A DNA stretch of 64,000 bases from positions 45,541,460 to 45,605,459 of the forward strand of contig OU862913.1 of assembly GCA_917880885.1 (NCBI GenBank), in the 5' to 3' direction. Positions within the stretch are counted from its first letter, which is position 1. Every line of letters begins with the position of its first letter. The notes beneath the pieces were generated by a model. That model did no database searches and was not told the origin of the DNA. It saw only the letters and a program-made list of their open reading frames with translations. Of this stretch, positions 11,075 to 22,632 are shown piece by piece. The stretch comes from Limnephilus marmoratus (taxonomy: Eukaryota; Arthropoda; Insecta; Trichoptera; Limnephilidae). A program made the translations under genes and the position numbers.

Positions 11075-13354
11075 ATGGACCTGCCTTGTCCAGACAATGT
11101 CTCTATCAAGGTGGAGCCAGGAATTACAGACGAAGTCGATCATGAAATGGCCACTGATTTTATAGAAATAGAAGTCCCAGACATTAAGAATGAATGTTTG
11201 AAAGTTTCCGAAAGGATTCATGAGACAGTTGGTAAGGAAATCACGAATTAAATTGTAGCATTTAGTTTTCCGATATTCTATTATATTCCATTTCAGTTTT
11301 CGGTAATTATTCCACTAAACGACAAAACGCACTTTTAGTCACAGATTATGGAAATTACACTCCGTTTTAACGATGACTACAAGAAACAACTATTTATATG
11401 CTCAAAATTGGTTATTAGTTTGGATAAACTTAGTAATTTTTGCATATTTAGTTGAAACTAAACTCATGCAAATGTCAATCCATACAAAAAAATGGCAAAG
11501 TAATTGTTTCATACTTTGTAAAAAATGTATACTTTGATTGAATAAAAATGGTATTTTAATGCATCTTTTACCATCTATCCAAAAGTATTTAGTTGTTTCT
11601 TGTAATCGTAAGGCGTAATGTATAAAATTTAATGAACTTTTGATTTTAAAATTGAAACTGATTAAAATAAAAGAAATATAAATTTGTATCTTTATTGCTA
11701 CATTATTGGGGTTTTTATTATTTTTATTTATTAAGTTAGTTTATACTGCATTCGTAGGTAAGTAATCTTATGTGCACAAGATTACATTACATTTTTTAAA
11801 AAATTACAGTAACCACAGTAAGACACCCTTTTTAAATACATTAATTCTTCAGGCTGCATTTCATATCTTTAGACCCTCTATACGTTTACAGTTCTGTACT
11901 GATTTTCTCATATGCGGCAATCTAACTTTTTTTCTTGTTTCATAATTATGTATTGCAGGGCTTAATTTCTCTGCTCGCTAAGTCCTCCATCATCGCACAA
12001 GCATTATTTTTTCGCTTATGATGATGTAGGAGGAGTTTTTCAAATATTGTCAATTTAAAGGGATAAACACAAACATCTATCTATAGGATTTAGCCTGCGG
12101 GAGAATGAGGATAATCGATCTCCTTTTTTGCGGTGCTTCGCAGCCTCCCCATTCTGGTCTACTTTAGTTTTCCGAAGATTTCACTTCTACCGCGTATGAA
12201 CTGTACAATTATATTTTTTTTTCTTTGAGTTGAATTTGCGAAGTTTCTTGGCTAATTGTTCGGAACAAACGTCAACGGTTAATACGCACTTTTTTATAAA
12301 ACTTTTAGATTCTTCTTAATTACCATAAAAGACAACTATTTGCATTCGGGGAGGTTGAAAATGTTACATTTTTAATTTTATTTACGTAAATTGAAAATTT
12401 GCTTTCACACTGTCAAATCACTCTGTTTGCAGTTCAGAACAAATGTCAACGGTTAATACGCACTTTTTTTATAAAACTTTTAAAATTAAGATTATATACA
12501 CAAGCCCGCTACACAAACCCTGCTTTGCCAGACAAACCATTCAAAAACGTATGCTGTTTTCTAAAGTAAAGATAACATACACAATCCCGTTACATAACCG
12601 TTGACGTTTGTTCCGAATATTTACCGTTTCTTGCAGCACTCAATTTCTGTATTTATATGTCTATCTATATTCATTTTTTTTTTCAGGAATACATTACGCA
12701 GATGACAACGAGGAACACAGCAAGCAACGGCGTGGCTCCAGGCAGAAGCGAGGGCTGTCAACGTCAAATACCCTCTCGTGTCCCTCCTGCAGTTACTCAA
12801 CTTCAAAAATATCAAATCTAAAACGACACAGCTTCACCCACTCAGGAGAAAAACCATTCTCTTGTTCCATCTGCACGTTCTCTTGTTCCGTGAAGTCTAG
12901 CTTGAAAACTCACCTAATCACTCACAGTGAAGAAAAACCATATTCGTGTTCCATCTGCAGCTACTCGTGTTCGCACAAGTCGTCGTTAAAAATTCACCTG
13001 ATGTCTCACCGTGGAGAAAAACCATTCGCGTGTACTGAATGCAGCTATTCGTCTTCCAAGCAGTTTTCTCTGAAGAGACACATGCTGACTCACAGTGGAG
13101 AAAAACCATTCTCGTGTCCCGAATGCAAATACGCATGTTCTATAAAGTCGAATTTAATTAATCACATGCGTACACACAGTGGTGAGAAACCATTCGCATG
13201 TCCCCACTGCAGTTTTACTTCCTCGATACAGTCTAATTTAGTTGATCACCTGCGAACTCACAGTGGAGTAAAGCGGTTTCCGTGTCCTGACTGCAACTAT
13301 TCATGTTCGAAGAGGGCTATTCTAGAAAAGCACGCTCTCTCTCACTGTATTTAA
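11075..13354 (+). CDS. znfB: C2H2 zinc-finger protein, two coding exons
   Basis: Probable nuclear DNA-binding protein, paralogue of znfA; target unknown. Coding exons 11075..11231 and 12687..13354 with GT-AG phase-1 junction, about 274 residues. Exon 1: acidic module starting MDLPCPDNVSIKVEP, with the same I-K-V-E-P motif as znfA, then FIEIEVPDIK. Exon 2: a basic spacer (KQRRGSRQKR) followed by seven regular fingers (first CPSC...H-x3-H, last CPDCNYSCSKRAILEKHALSH) joined by HSGEKPF-type linkers; all seven keep both cysteines and both histidines. The array ends cleanly at the stop. The single intron (11232..12686) contains a family M MITE whose right end is only ~60 bases from the acceptor, plus another repeat at 12055..12215. 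Confidence 0.88.
12055..12215 (+). repeat. dispersed repeat in the znfB intron
   Basis: Similar to 25435..25595: shared blocks atctata, ctgc, gatctcct, gtctactttagtttt and taccgcgt. Class unknown. Confidence 0.55.
12243..12633. mobile_element. family M MITE in znfB intron, 8-bp TSD
   Basis: Element 12251..12625 flanked by gtttcttg at 12243..12250 and 12626..12633. Inverted relative to the copy at 8788..9162. The exon-2 acceptor (12685/12686) lies just outside. Confidence 0.82.
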
Positions 13355-13553
13355 GATGCACAGGATACTATCAAAGACATAAAAAGACGGTTTACTTTAC
13401 GAGACATTTTTTTATAAGACGATTTATTATTGATTAAGTATGAGGTGACGTGCCAGAGTAGCAACCTGAAAACAGATGGCGTTTGTAATAGCAAGACTCT
13501 TGTGATGTTTTAAAACAACGTGTCGCTAATTAACGTGAAACAAATTCGTAGCA

Positions 13554-13559
13554 AATAAA
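13554..13559 (+). terminator. possible poly(A) signal of znfB
   Basis: AATAAA about 200 bases after the znfB stop codon; first clear hexamer downstream. Confidence 0.45.
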
Positions 13560-14675
13560 GCATTATAAAGCGGTTACTTTGACGAGCGTTGACATACTGA
13601 GAATTTAAATCGAAAGGGACAAGTACTCGGTTCCTATTTGTTTCTTGAGTTAGCGGGCAGCATCGTGCATGCTAATTATTTGTAAATGTATTGACATTTT
13701 GAAAACATTTTTCAATATTTTGTATTTACCTATAATAAAAAATCTGCTTAATAAATAACATTACATGGGTGATGCGCTTGTCACTGGGAAACGTGTTGAT
13801 AGCAGGCGCAGTTTATTGCACGGTCAGTTTACAATAAAAACACAAGGTAAATCAAATTTACGACACAATCGCACTTTACAACAAAATATTGCATTAAAAA
13901 TTATAACAATCGACATCGTCCATTGGTAAACCATTGATTTTGATATGTCTTGACTGGTAGGTAGTCCAATATACATTGTCCAATTTATATTATGAAACAA
14001 AGTTCACGGCAACTAAAGGATTGCAAGTCGTAAATCGGTGACGCTGGTAAATGGTGAGCGTTGACATAATGAGAAGTTAAATCGAAAGAAGTAAGAGGTA
14101 AGTATTTATTTCTTTATTATTCTTAAATGTGTGCTAATAATTTTATAAAATTAGCTTTTTAATATATTATTATATGTATGTAGTGAAGGGTTAGGTTATG
14201 TTAACACGTTTTGAAATATCTTCAAATCGAATTTAGTTTTACAATATCTAAACCTAAACAATATAACGTACTTCAATGAGTCATGGCGTAACATTTAACA
14301 ATTAAGAAAACTTTAGCATGTAGTGCGAGGGAAACAGATTCCGAAGTACCCCTAATAATAGTGTCTACTGTTTCAATTAGTTTCTCAGCAAATTGGTTTA
14401 ACCGGTTATAAATCAATTTTGACACCTTCAAAATTGACATTTAAAATCGTATAAATAAGTCGTCTCAAAGTGGTTTAATGACAGTTTGAAAATGGCCTTG
14501 TGAGCCGGAGCAGCTGTAACAAAAATAAAAACTAAAATATCTGCTATTGATGTACCTACTTAAAGCAAGTTGTGTTCACGCTGCTGACGTTGCTGGATTA
14601 ATCAACTGCTAGCTAAGTCTCCATCGCTGCACAAGCAATAATTTTCCGCTTTTTATGGTGAGGGTCTTCGCTTAT
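13560..14675. other. intergenic, AT-rich
   Basis: No gene seen. A ~35-bp direct repeat (gcgttgacata...gagaa...ttaaatcgaaag) occurs at 13582..13616 and 14052..14090. Confidence 0.4.
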
Positions 14676-14905
14676 GGAGAAACTAAAAAAACGGTTGTTG
14701 ACGCAATCGCAATCAACCTCCTTTAACAAAATCGATATTTTGCAAATTTAGCACTGCTGGTCGCCGCGGCAGTCGCGCTTCAGTTGCACTGTTGAAAGGA
14801 TGCTATGGTAGCGGCTCACTAACTGTCAAGTTTTCGAGTATTCGATTTTGTTCAGGAGGTTGATTGCGATATTGCGTCGACAACTGTTTTTTTTTCAGTT
14901 TCTCC
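14676..14905. mobile_element. foldback MITE
   Basis: Inverted ends of ~65 bases: ggagaaact, then gttgttgacgcaatcgcaat and caacctcc on the left, and the complementary string on the right ending agtttctcc. The centre is GC-richer. No clear TSD. Confidence 0.7.
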
Positions 14906-15479
14906 GTGAGCGGATGGGGTAAGAGATTCAAACATTGTCAAATTAGAGTTAGGTATTCGAAAAATTTTGTCTTTCTTTTAAAAGAAATTTGCCTTCTCCC
15001 ATTGGAAGTCTGGAGTTATTTTTAAATCGTCGATCCATCTCATCTGTAGGCAACCTCTGCTTCTCTTGCCCAACCGAATACGAAATCAATATGTTAGGTA
15101 CTTGGAGTATTTTTTCTTTTTTATAGATTTTTAAGGTGTCTTGTAATTAAAAATGGTCAAATCTCTAGTACTTATAAGTTGTAAATTATGCTTTACTTCA
15201 AAACTAGAAATATTTTTATCTCACTTGGTGGTGTTTTACAAAAAATTATTCTGAATTTTAGATTTAGGTCATTAATTTTATAAAAAAATAATTAGACATT
15301 ATTTACAGTTGTTTTATTATTATTTTTTGCAAAATTATCGATGATATTATGAACAAAATAAAAACATAGTAAATATATGAAAATTTGTTTTAATTGGTGC
15401 TCCACTTTGCAAATACGGTGTAAATTTTGTTTATTTTTTATCCAAGAAAATTTAATGAAAATTTCCGGGAATTTCAATT
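14906..15479. other. intergenic, no gene seen
   Basis: AT-rich DNA without a supported feature. Confidence 0.35.
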
Positions 15480-15930
15480 CGACAGGCGAGTTTCGGATCC
15501 GCCACCCCGGGAACAATTTATTGGATAACTAACACTTCTGCCTTGTCTTCCCAATTGGTTCGCCATGTTTGGTGACTTAGCAGGGGTGCCCGGATTCATG
15601 GGGTGAGGTTTTTTTTGAGGGGTGAGACGATGTCTGTTCTGAGGTTGGTTTGAGGTTTGTCTGGATCTTGGCGACGGATACGTTAACCCACCAACTGCTT
15701 GGCAGGCCGGATCGGGAGAGTCTGGTGATTTGATCTCTTCAGATGGATTCTCTCGGAACACTGCAGTGGGAGGGATAGATTCGTCCTTCACTCTTGGACA
15801 CACTGATTCTCAGACTCCTACCCATCCCTTACACCTTTTTCCTTCCCAGGACTTTCTCTCCTTCTTTTCCTAAGAAGACCTTCAACACAGCATCCCCAAA
15901 GATGACATAGGCCCTGAGGGGAATAATTTC
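15480..15930 (+). repeat. SINE-B copy, 3' truncated
   Basis: Has the gccaccccgggaac, tggttcgcca, ggcaggccggatcggg and cacagcatccccaaagatga blocks but breaks off inside the terminal hairpin (ccctgagggga). An open frame on the other strand is an antisense shadow. Confidence 0.75.
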
Positions 15931-16298
15931 TTTACCTGTAAATCATTTTAATCATGTTCTAAAATGGAAATGTTGTGTATTTCTTTACCGCTCCCCCACG
16001 TGGGTCATTGTAAACCGGGAAAGTTATCAAAACATTTTCAATCGTTTTGTTGTGGCAACTGCAATTTTATAACGCACTTCTTTTCTATTATTTGTTTCCT
16101 TTTTAAATGTATGTTCTAATATTTTCCTATCAGAACACTCAAAATAGGCAACTAATGAATTATGTATCTACTTATTTCAATTTTGTTAATATTTTGTATT
16201 TGTGAAAGTTGATGATTATAATTATTACTAACTTAGTTTTTAATAATCAATCTTTAACCTGAATTAAATTTTTTTCGTCTTGAACATTTTTATTCCAG
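15931..16298. other. spacer before the broken zinc-finger cluster
   Basis: AT-rich; ends in a splice-acceptor-like tattccag at 16291..16298 whose following bases (aatacgttgatc) resemble the start of znfB exon 2. Confidence 0.35.
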
Positions 16299-17545
16299 AA
16301 TACGTTGATCAAAAATGTTTGTGTGCAAAAAGCAAATTATACAAAAATCCAATCATTGCGAGTCGATTCAAATGACATCAATGTACCTACGCATGTTTCC
16401 TACAGCAGCTCATCAAATTCACAAGAGACACAACATAAAGCTGACAAACCGCCTCACGGTATGGTTAAGAGCAGTCACAAACGAGAATGTTTTTTTTGCG
16501 CTATGGATCAAAATGTACCGATTCAAAAGCGACATTCGTGAAAATTAATAGTTACATACGGAACACGAAAAGGTTTTTCTCCACTGTGAGTCAGCATGTG
16601 CATCGTTAAATGTGATTTTAGTAAAAATGAATTGTTACACTATGAACACGAGAAAGATTTTTCTTCGTTGTGCATAAGCATGTGGCTTTTTAAATAACAC
16701 TTATTTGAACAAGTATAGTTGCACTAGGAACATGATATTGGCTTTTCAAGGCTATGAATCAAAATGTGCCTGTTCAGTAGCGACTTTTGTGAACATGAAT
16801 AGTTGCAGTCAGAACACGAAAAGGACTGCTCATATTCATCCTCAGATAAGTCTATATATTGACGTCATATACGTCAAGACGTCATATATTGACTCACAAG
16901 GGAGAGAAACCTTTCTTGTGTTTTGAGTGCAACAAATCATTTTTGATCGAAACTGGTTTAAAGTTACACCTGTTGAGACACAGGGCCGATAAGTCATTTA
17001 TATGTTCCGAATGTAGCTACAGATATTTTTAAAAAAATTACATGCTAATTCACGATGTGAAAGCGCCATTCCCCTGCCCCGTCTTTTCATTTGCAATTCA
17101 TTTTGCAACAAGTCAACATTAAATAGACACATTATGTCGCACACCGGAGAAAAACCATTCTCGTGTTCTGACTGTGGCTATTTATTCTCCGGAATGTCAT
17201 ATTTAATAAATCACGTGCTGATTGATTCACAGTGGGAAAAAACCATTCTCATTTTCAGACTGCAGCTAATCGTGTTAAAAAAAACTCGTCTTTAAAAAAA
17301 CACATGCTGACTCACAGTGGAGAAAATCATTCTCGTGTCCCGACTGCAACTATTCGTGTACAAGCAAATTGCAAATGAAAAAATACATGCTGACCCACAG
17401 TGGAGAAAATCATTTTAGTGTTCTGACTGCACTTGATTGAGTTCACGAAATTCGTATTTGAAGAGTCATCTGTGGACAAATTGTGACTCACAATTTCGGA
17501 GTCAGATTTTAAAAAGGCACCTGCGAACTATCAGTGGAAAGTAAC
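16299..17545. pseudogene. broken C2H2 zinc-finger arrays on both strands
   Basis: 16299.. resembles the beginning of znfB exon 2. 16400..16830 read on the minus strand gives finger pieces (e.g. LTHSGEKPF, CSNKCYLKSHML) with in-frame stops. 16890..17545 on the plus strand gives others (LTHKGEKPFLCFECNKSF, HIMSHTGEKPFSCSDC) with several frameshifts and lost histidines. This is the remains of at least one further znfA/znfB relative, rearranged so that the halves face each other. It cannot make a finger protein in one frame. Confidence 0.75.
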
Positions 17546-17949
17546 ATATAAACCGATTGTATTTGATTAGATCATTCAAAATTAAATTCATTCATGAATT
17601 CGACAATTTTACGACCGGCGTAGTGCAGTGGTAAGGGGCCGTTCGAGTATTACGTAACGCACTTGGGGGGGAGGGGGGGTCTGGTGAAACGTTACGGCGC
17701 GTTACGGGGAGGGGGGGGGGTTCGAAGGACGCGTTACGTAACATGTTTTTCTTTATTTAAATAAAAAACTAAATCTTCCAAGTTCACAAGCCTTTTAGTT
17801 TATGTTGTACGGGGAATTCCTCGGCTGTATTGTGCGTCATTTTTATTTTATTTTCGTTGTCAGTATTTCGTTAGTGTTTTAAACACGAAATACGCATAAA
17901 CACAATTTGCTGTAGTCAGTGTTGTTAATGTGAGTTTTTAGGAATTATA

Positions 17950-18078
17950 ATGTCCTCCAAACCGGGAGATTTACATCATCAGCTGTTATTGGCCTATAAA
18001 GGCTCTCATGCTGACTTGCCAGCGCAGCGCAACCAAAAAATGCCAACCAAATTTGGAAGACAGCAAAAGAAAATTTAA
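17950..18078 (+). pseudogene. short reading frame inside the TIR element, possible transposase start
   Basis: Begins MSSKPGDLHHQLLLAYKG and runs for ~42 codons; in another frame directly behind, NQIWKTAKENLKNEN follows, as if one protein had been shifted by an indel. It could be the N-terminus of the element's own protein. No family is recognised. Confidence 0.3.
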
Positions 18079-18223
18079 AAAATGAAAATTTATGCAACAT
18101 ATGAACGATGTTGTACGAGAGTTTTTAGTAAGAACAACGCTTTTTAGTTATTACATACAAGTTAGTATACTGCTAAACTATAATAATATTACCTAAAGCT
18201 AGGTTTCGTAGTACATGCATAGT

Positions 18224-19530
18224 TACACTCAGAACATGAAAAAGGTTTTCTTCACTTTGAATCGTTCTGTGGATTTTTTAATCTCCCTTTCGAGAACTTG
18301 AAAAACCACGCTGGGACAAAAAAATAGTTTTGTCTGCTGAAGGTAAACATGTTATTTTTCGTGCCTCTTTGTAGAACACGAATAGTTGCAGTAGAAACAT
18401 GTAAGTGGTTTTGTAGCACTGTGAATCGGCAAATGATTTCTAAGAAGTTCTTTTGTACAACATGAATAATAGCAGTCGGGACACGATTAAGGTTTTGGTC
18501 CAGTGTGGGTAAACATGTGAATTTTTAGATACCGTTTTGTAGCGCCTGAATATTCGCACCCGGGACAAGTAAAAGGTTTTTCATCACTGTGAATTAGCAA
18601 GTGCCGTTTTAGTTTTTTTTTCGAGAAGAAGAATAGTTGCAGTCAGGGCATGAAATGGGTTTTTCATCACTGTGAGTAAACATGTGATTTTTTGATTTCT
18701 CTGAATAGTTACAGTCCGAACACGAAAAATGCTTTTCTCCACAATGAGTAGAGTCAGCAAGTGAATTCTTGATTATCCCTTTTAAGATCACAAATAGTTA
18801 CAGTCAGGATATGTAAAAGGTTTTCTCTTCTGTAAATCGCATGGTGGATTTATAAATTGTCCTTTTGAGAACTTGTATAACTGCATTCTGGACAGGAAAA
18901 TGGTTTTTGTCCACTGTGCGTTAACATGTGATTTTTGGTGACTCTTTGTAGAACATGAATAGTGCAGTAGAAACATATAAAAGGTTTTGTATCACTTTGA
19001 GTAAGCAAACGATTTCTGAAAAGTTCCTTTGCACTACATGAATAATTGCAGTCGGGACATGAAAAAGGTTTTTGTGCAGTGTGGTTCAACACGTGAACTT
19101 TTGGATATCGTTGTGTAGCGCATGAATAGTCGTAATTGGGACAAGAAAAAGGTTTTTCGTCACTGTGAGTTAGCAAGTGCCGTTTTCGTTATTTTTTTTT
19201 CCAGAAGTAGAAGAGTTGCAGTCAGGACATGAAATGAATTTTTCTCCACTGTGGGTAAACATGGGTAATTTTTATATTTCTCTTCGTAGTATATGAATAG
19301 TTGCAGTCGGAACATGAAAACGGTTTTTCTACACCGTGAGTCAGCAAGTGACTTCTTAGATATCTCTTTAGAGGACACGAATAGTTGCAGTCAGGACATG
19401 AAAATGGTTTTTATCTTCTGTGAATCATACTGTTGATTTTTAAATCTTCCCTTTGAGAACTTGTATAACTGCATTCGGGACGTGGAAAAGGTTTAACTCC
19501 ACTATGAGTCAGCTTGTGAATTATAGTGGA
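18224..19530 (-). pseudogene. broken C2H2 zinc-finger array inside the TIR element
   Basis: Minus-strand pieces in changing frames: LLTHGVEKPFSCSDC, HSDEKPFSCPNYDYSC, AQKPFSCPDCNYSCSAK, HSGQKPFSCPECSY and others, at least a dozen units of ~84 bases. Many lack a cysteine or histidine and there are several frameshifts and stops. The finger style (extra Cys after the C-x2-C pair, HSGEKPFSC linkers) is that of znfA. It is confined between the TIRs of the element. Confidence 0.75.
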
Positions 19531-20047
19531 GTAAAGTGTTGCTCCACAGGGAAAACTTAGGGAAATTGCTTCCTCAGGGCCCCCTCACTAAAGCTAATGT
19601 AAAAGAAAGTATGTGTTGTAAAACCATGTAGGTTTATTCTAGGTAAGACAGTGTTAAATTGTGGAGATCTGGAAGGAATACAAGGCTGATAAAAATAATA
19701 ATATTCTCAATTTTTTTCATAAATGACAATATGAATAAATAAAATGTATATAATGTATCGCGAGTTAGAAATCTCTTGTTTTATTCATAACCGCCAATGC
19801 GATAAAATCAAGAAAAAGGGTATCTAAGCGACATTTCAATACGTTGCGCAACTTAATTGTGACTTTCAGGTAAAAATTGTTACTTGGTTGTTACGTAACG
19901 CTTAGGGGGGGGGGGGGGGTTGACCAGGAAAATGTTACGGCGCGTTACATGGGGGGGAGGGGGGGTCGAAAATCTTCAAAAATTGCGTTACGTAATACTT
20001 GAATGCTCCCTAAGGCGCTTGACTAGCATTCCGAAGGTCGTGGGATC

Positions 20048-20198
20048 GAATATGCTATAATATGAATAATGCTACCCGGCTCAGAACAGACATTGTCTAG
20101 TGAGTCGGGTAGCGCACATTTCTGTAAATAACTATTGATGTTAATAAACGCCCGGGTTACCGGTAACTTAAAAAAAATTAAAAAATTAACAAAAGAAT
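20048..20198 (+). mobile_element. 143-bp A-tailed insertion with hairpin
   Basis: Insert 20052..20194 interrupts the SINE-A box B region; gaat flanks both sides (20048..20051, 20195..20198). It contains a hairpin with stem gctacccggctca / tgagtcgggtagc and ends in an A-rich tail, which suggests reverse-transcription-mediated insertion. Confidence 0.6.
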
Positions 20199-20353
20199 CC
20201 CGGCGTGGCAAATAAATTTTATTTGCTTAATTTGTGTTATTTCACAATTATTTCATTTAAAATAATATATAGTATATTTGCAGCACGTTCCAGAGTGGAA
20301 GATACTCTCAGTATCGCCCTGGTGTAAGACCACCATTCAGAATTGAAACGTTG

Positions 20354-21551
20354 CTTGAAATCATGGGCGCCCGCAGGGGGGGGCAAGGGGGGGGCACTTG
20401 CCCCCCCCTGGATTGATTGAAAATAGTCAGATTCTCTAATTAACTCAATGGAGAATCGATTTTGTGAAGCTAACAGTACACAATTTAACTTAGCGTTGCT
20501 ACATCCCTCGATATTGTGCAAACTCAATCGTCAACAGTTTAAGAATATAATGTCTACTATTAATCAGGTATACCACATTAATAATTTTGAAACTGAAGTC
20601 TTGAGTTGGTTTGATTTTTGGAAAATGCGAGAATACAAAAGTAGCCAAGATTTCATCAACTTGTTTCCTTTTACAAAGTTTTATCCGAGTGTCAGGTATG
20701 CCTTACTAGTTTTGCTAACATTACCAGCAACAACATGCACGGTGGAGCGATCGTTCAGCACATTAGGTCGTGTACAAACATGGCTTTTACAATGTCAGAT
20801 GAACGTCTGGATTGTGCATGTTAAGGCTCTGCAACCGGGCTCGAAAAGAAGAAGATGGAGAGATACGAAATTACGAATGTTAGAGGAGAGCGCTAACATT
20901 AACAGCCTCAAAATCGATGCGAAAATTGCGAAAATGTTTAATAAAACACGACTCGTTTAAAATAGAACAAAAATCTCGCGAGCATTATTTAAAAAGCATT
21001 TAAAGAAACACTGTGAATTTTTTCATACATATAACTTGTAAAATAACTGAAACAAACGTGTTAATAATAATTTTTGGAGCATACCTTGCGATTTTTTTCT
21101 ATCGAGGGAATTTTATATAATTTGCGTTTCGGCGCGGGCAAAGTCTAGATACTATCTTCAAGAATAACATATATTTTTTGTAAGAGCTTTAAAACTTACC
21201 GTGTTTAAGGGAAATATGTAAGAAATCGGTAGAAAACTGCAAACTGCAACAAAAAAGACTTCATGGACAAAATTGTAGATATGTTTGGTAGCGATAACAG
21301 ACAACTCCAGTTCTTGTTTAAAGAATAAATTTTATTTGAAATTATTGTTGTAATATTTTTTGTTATATATCTACATATATTGTGTTAATGAAAAAATTGT
21401 TGCTACAGTATACCCTTCATTACTGCAGTGTCCTGTCTGTTCGTTCACAATACAAATACGCTACAGTAAATTAAAACTACATTAAAACATAACTAAAAAT
21501 ATTTTGCCCCCCCCCCTAGAAAATTTTCTGCGGGGCGCCCTTGCTTGAAAT
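20354..21551 (+). mobile_element. hAT element with transposase fragment, 8-bp TSD
   Basis: Element 20362..21543 with termini catgggcgcccgcag and ctgcggggcgcccttg and C/G-rich subterminal runs, flanked by a perfect cttgaaat at 20354..20361 and 21544..21551. It sits in SINE-A. A reverse copy of its 3' part lies at 52851..53285. Confidence 0.9.
20448..20960 (+). pseudogene. hAT transposase C-terminal fragment
   Basis: 170-codon open frame. The segment LPATTCTVERSFSTLGRVQT is the hAT dimerisation-domain signature (A-x-x-[ST]-x-x-E-R-x-F-S). Upstream are only ~100 codons, so the catalytic DDE core is missing. Downstream KALQPGSKRRRWRDTKLRML looks like tail erosion. The element could not supply its own transposase. 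Confidence 0.75.
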
Positions 21552-21845
21552 GGCTTCTGCCGTGTTTGGTGACCAGATCTGAATAGCCAGGCACTTCCCC
21601 ACCTTCCTTTTCCCTATCTCCTTCCCCTCCCCACTACCTTCAGCCTCACAACATACCCCAATTGGGGATGCCGTAGTCCCACTGGCTCCAGACGGGAGCA
21701 GTTGGGACTCTTGTGCGGTATTCATGTAAAAAAAAATAAAAAAATAATTGAGCATGGGGCCGTCTTAAGGTTCTAAGGTGCTAAAGACTGCGATGGACTG
21801 GACATTTATTTTTATTTTTAAAGATAGACAAACATTCTCGGGTTA

Positions 21846-21950
21846 CGAATAACCTGACAACATTTGAAAATTTCCTACTACCACCACACTAAGCGGATAA
21901 TGTTGATTGTGTCGTGATGGAGGACTCATCCACGCCGCCTGGGTTATAAA
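21846..21950 (-). repeat. headless copy of the 3240..3455 SINE
   Basis: Shares tacgaataacctgac, ctactaccacca, taagcgga and gtcgtgatggagga with the znfA-intron copy. Confidence 0.6.
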
Positions 21951-22632
21951 ATTGTATGCTTATATCTTATAATAAAAATTACTTAGTTACTTATAACGAA
22001 AAATTACTTAGAACCACATACTTCGCTTTCTGTCAATCAATTATACAATACGGCATTATAGGATGGGGCGGTACACATACAAATCAAACACAAACAACTT
22101 ACATATCACAAAAACTAATAATAAAAACAATTTTAAAAAACTCTACTCATATTCATTAGAACTGTTATTCAAACAATTTAAGGTTAGAAAATTAAGTGCA
22201 TTATACTTTTATCATGCAACATTACAAATTTATAAAGATAATATTCAAAATAAAGTTGCACCCTTTAAAAATAACAGAAATCTTAGACAAACGTCAATAC
22301 TTCCTATTCCAAAATGTAAAAAAACAATAGGACAAGTTAAATCATAAATATCTCGGAGTTAATTTTTTTAATTCACTACCTGAAAAAATCAGAAACATTA
22401 ACAGTAACATAAAAAAAATTTAAAACTCAGCTTAAAAATTATACCGAAAATTTAAACTGAATTTAAAAAATATATAAAATAATAAACCAATATAATAACA
22501 CCCCCCATACACACAAGCCCTGCTTATTTATGGGGGTAAATCAAATACATATATTATGTAATTAATTATTGTATAAAATTTATTGTAATTTATGTATCTT
22601 TTTGTGAATAAAATAAAAAAAAAATAAAAAAT
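21950..22632 (+). pseudogene. LINE reverse-transcriptase C-terminus with poly(A)
   Basis: Pieces in two frames: FCQSIIQYGIIGWGG is the conserved region after the RT thumb, then ELLFKQFKVRKLSALYFY, and near the end NFFNSLPEKIRNI. A 3' UTR and an A-rich tail (22610..22632) follow. Frameshifts make it non-coding. jockey/CR1-type, clade uncertain. Confidence 0.65.

Larger units (their letters stand above)
17632..20014. mobile_element. 2.4 kb TIR element carrying antisense zinc-finger remnants
   Basis: Element 17636..20010 inside the SINE-A head, flanked by taag at 17632..17635 and 20011..20014. Both ends carry ~26-bp inverted termini containing gagtattacgtaacgc or caagtattacgtaacgc, then G-rich runs and repeated gttacggcgcgttac and ttacgtaac palindromes. 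Inside are a short open frame (17950..18078) and a broken finger array on the minus strand. Superfamily not identified. Confidence 0.7.
17612..21750 (+). repeat. one SINE-A copy split into pieces by three insertions
   Basis: SINE-A has a tRNA-like head (gaccggcgtagtgcagtggtaag...gaaggtcgtgggatcgaat), a body with cagcacgttccagagtgg and gtgaccagatctg, and a tail ctcttgtgcggtattcatg plus A-rich end. Here the pieces are 17612..17635, 20011..20051, 20195..20361 and 21544..21750. Removing the inserts rebuilds the order seen in the unbroken reverse copy at 56586..57012. Confidence 0.85.

Noticed and set aside
15474..15803. 109-codon minus-strand frame
   Set aside because: Antisense of a SINE-B copy; similar short frames appear in other copies.
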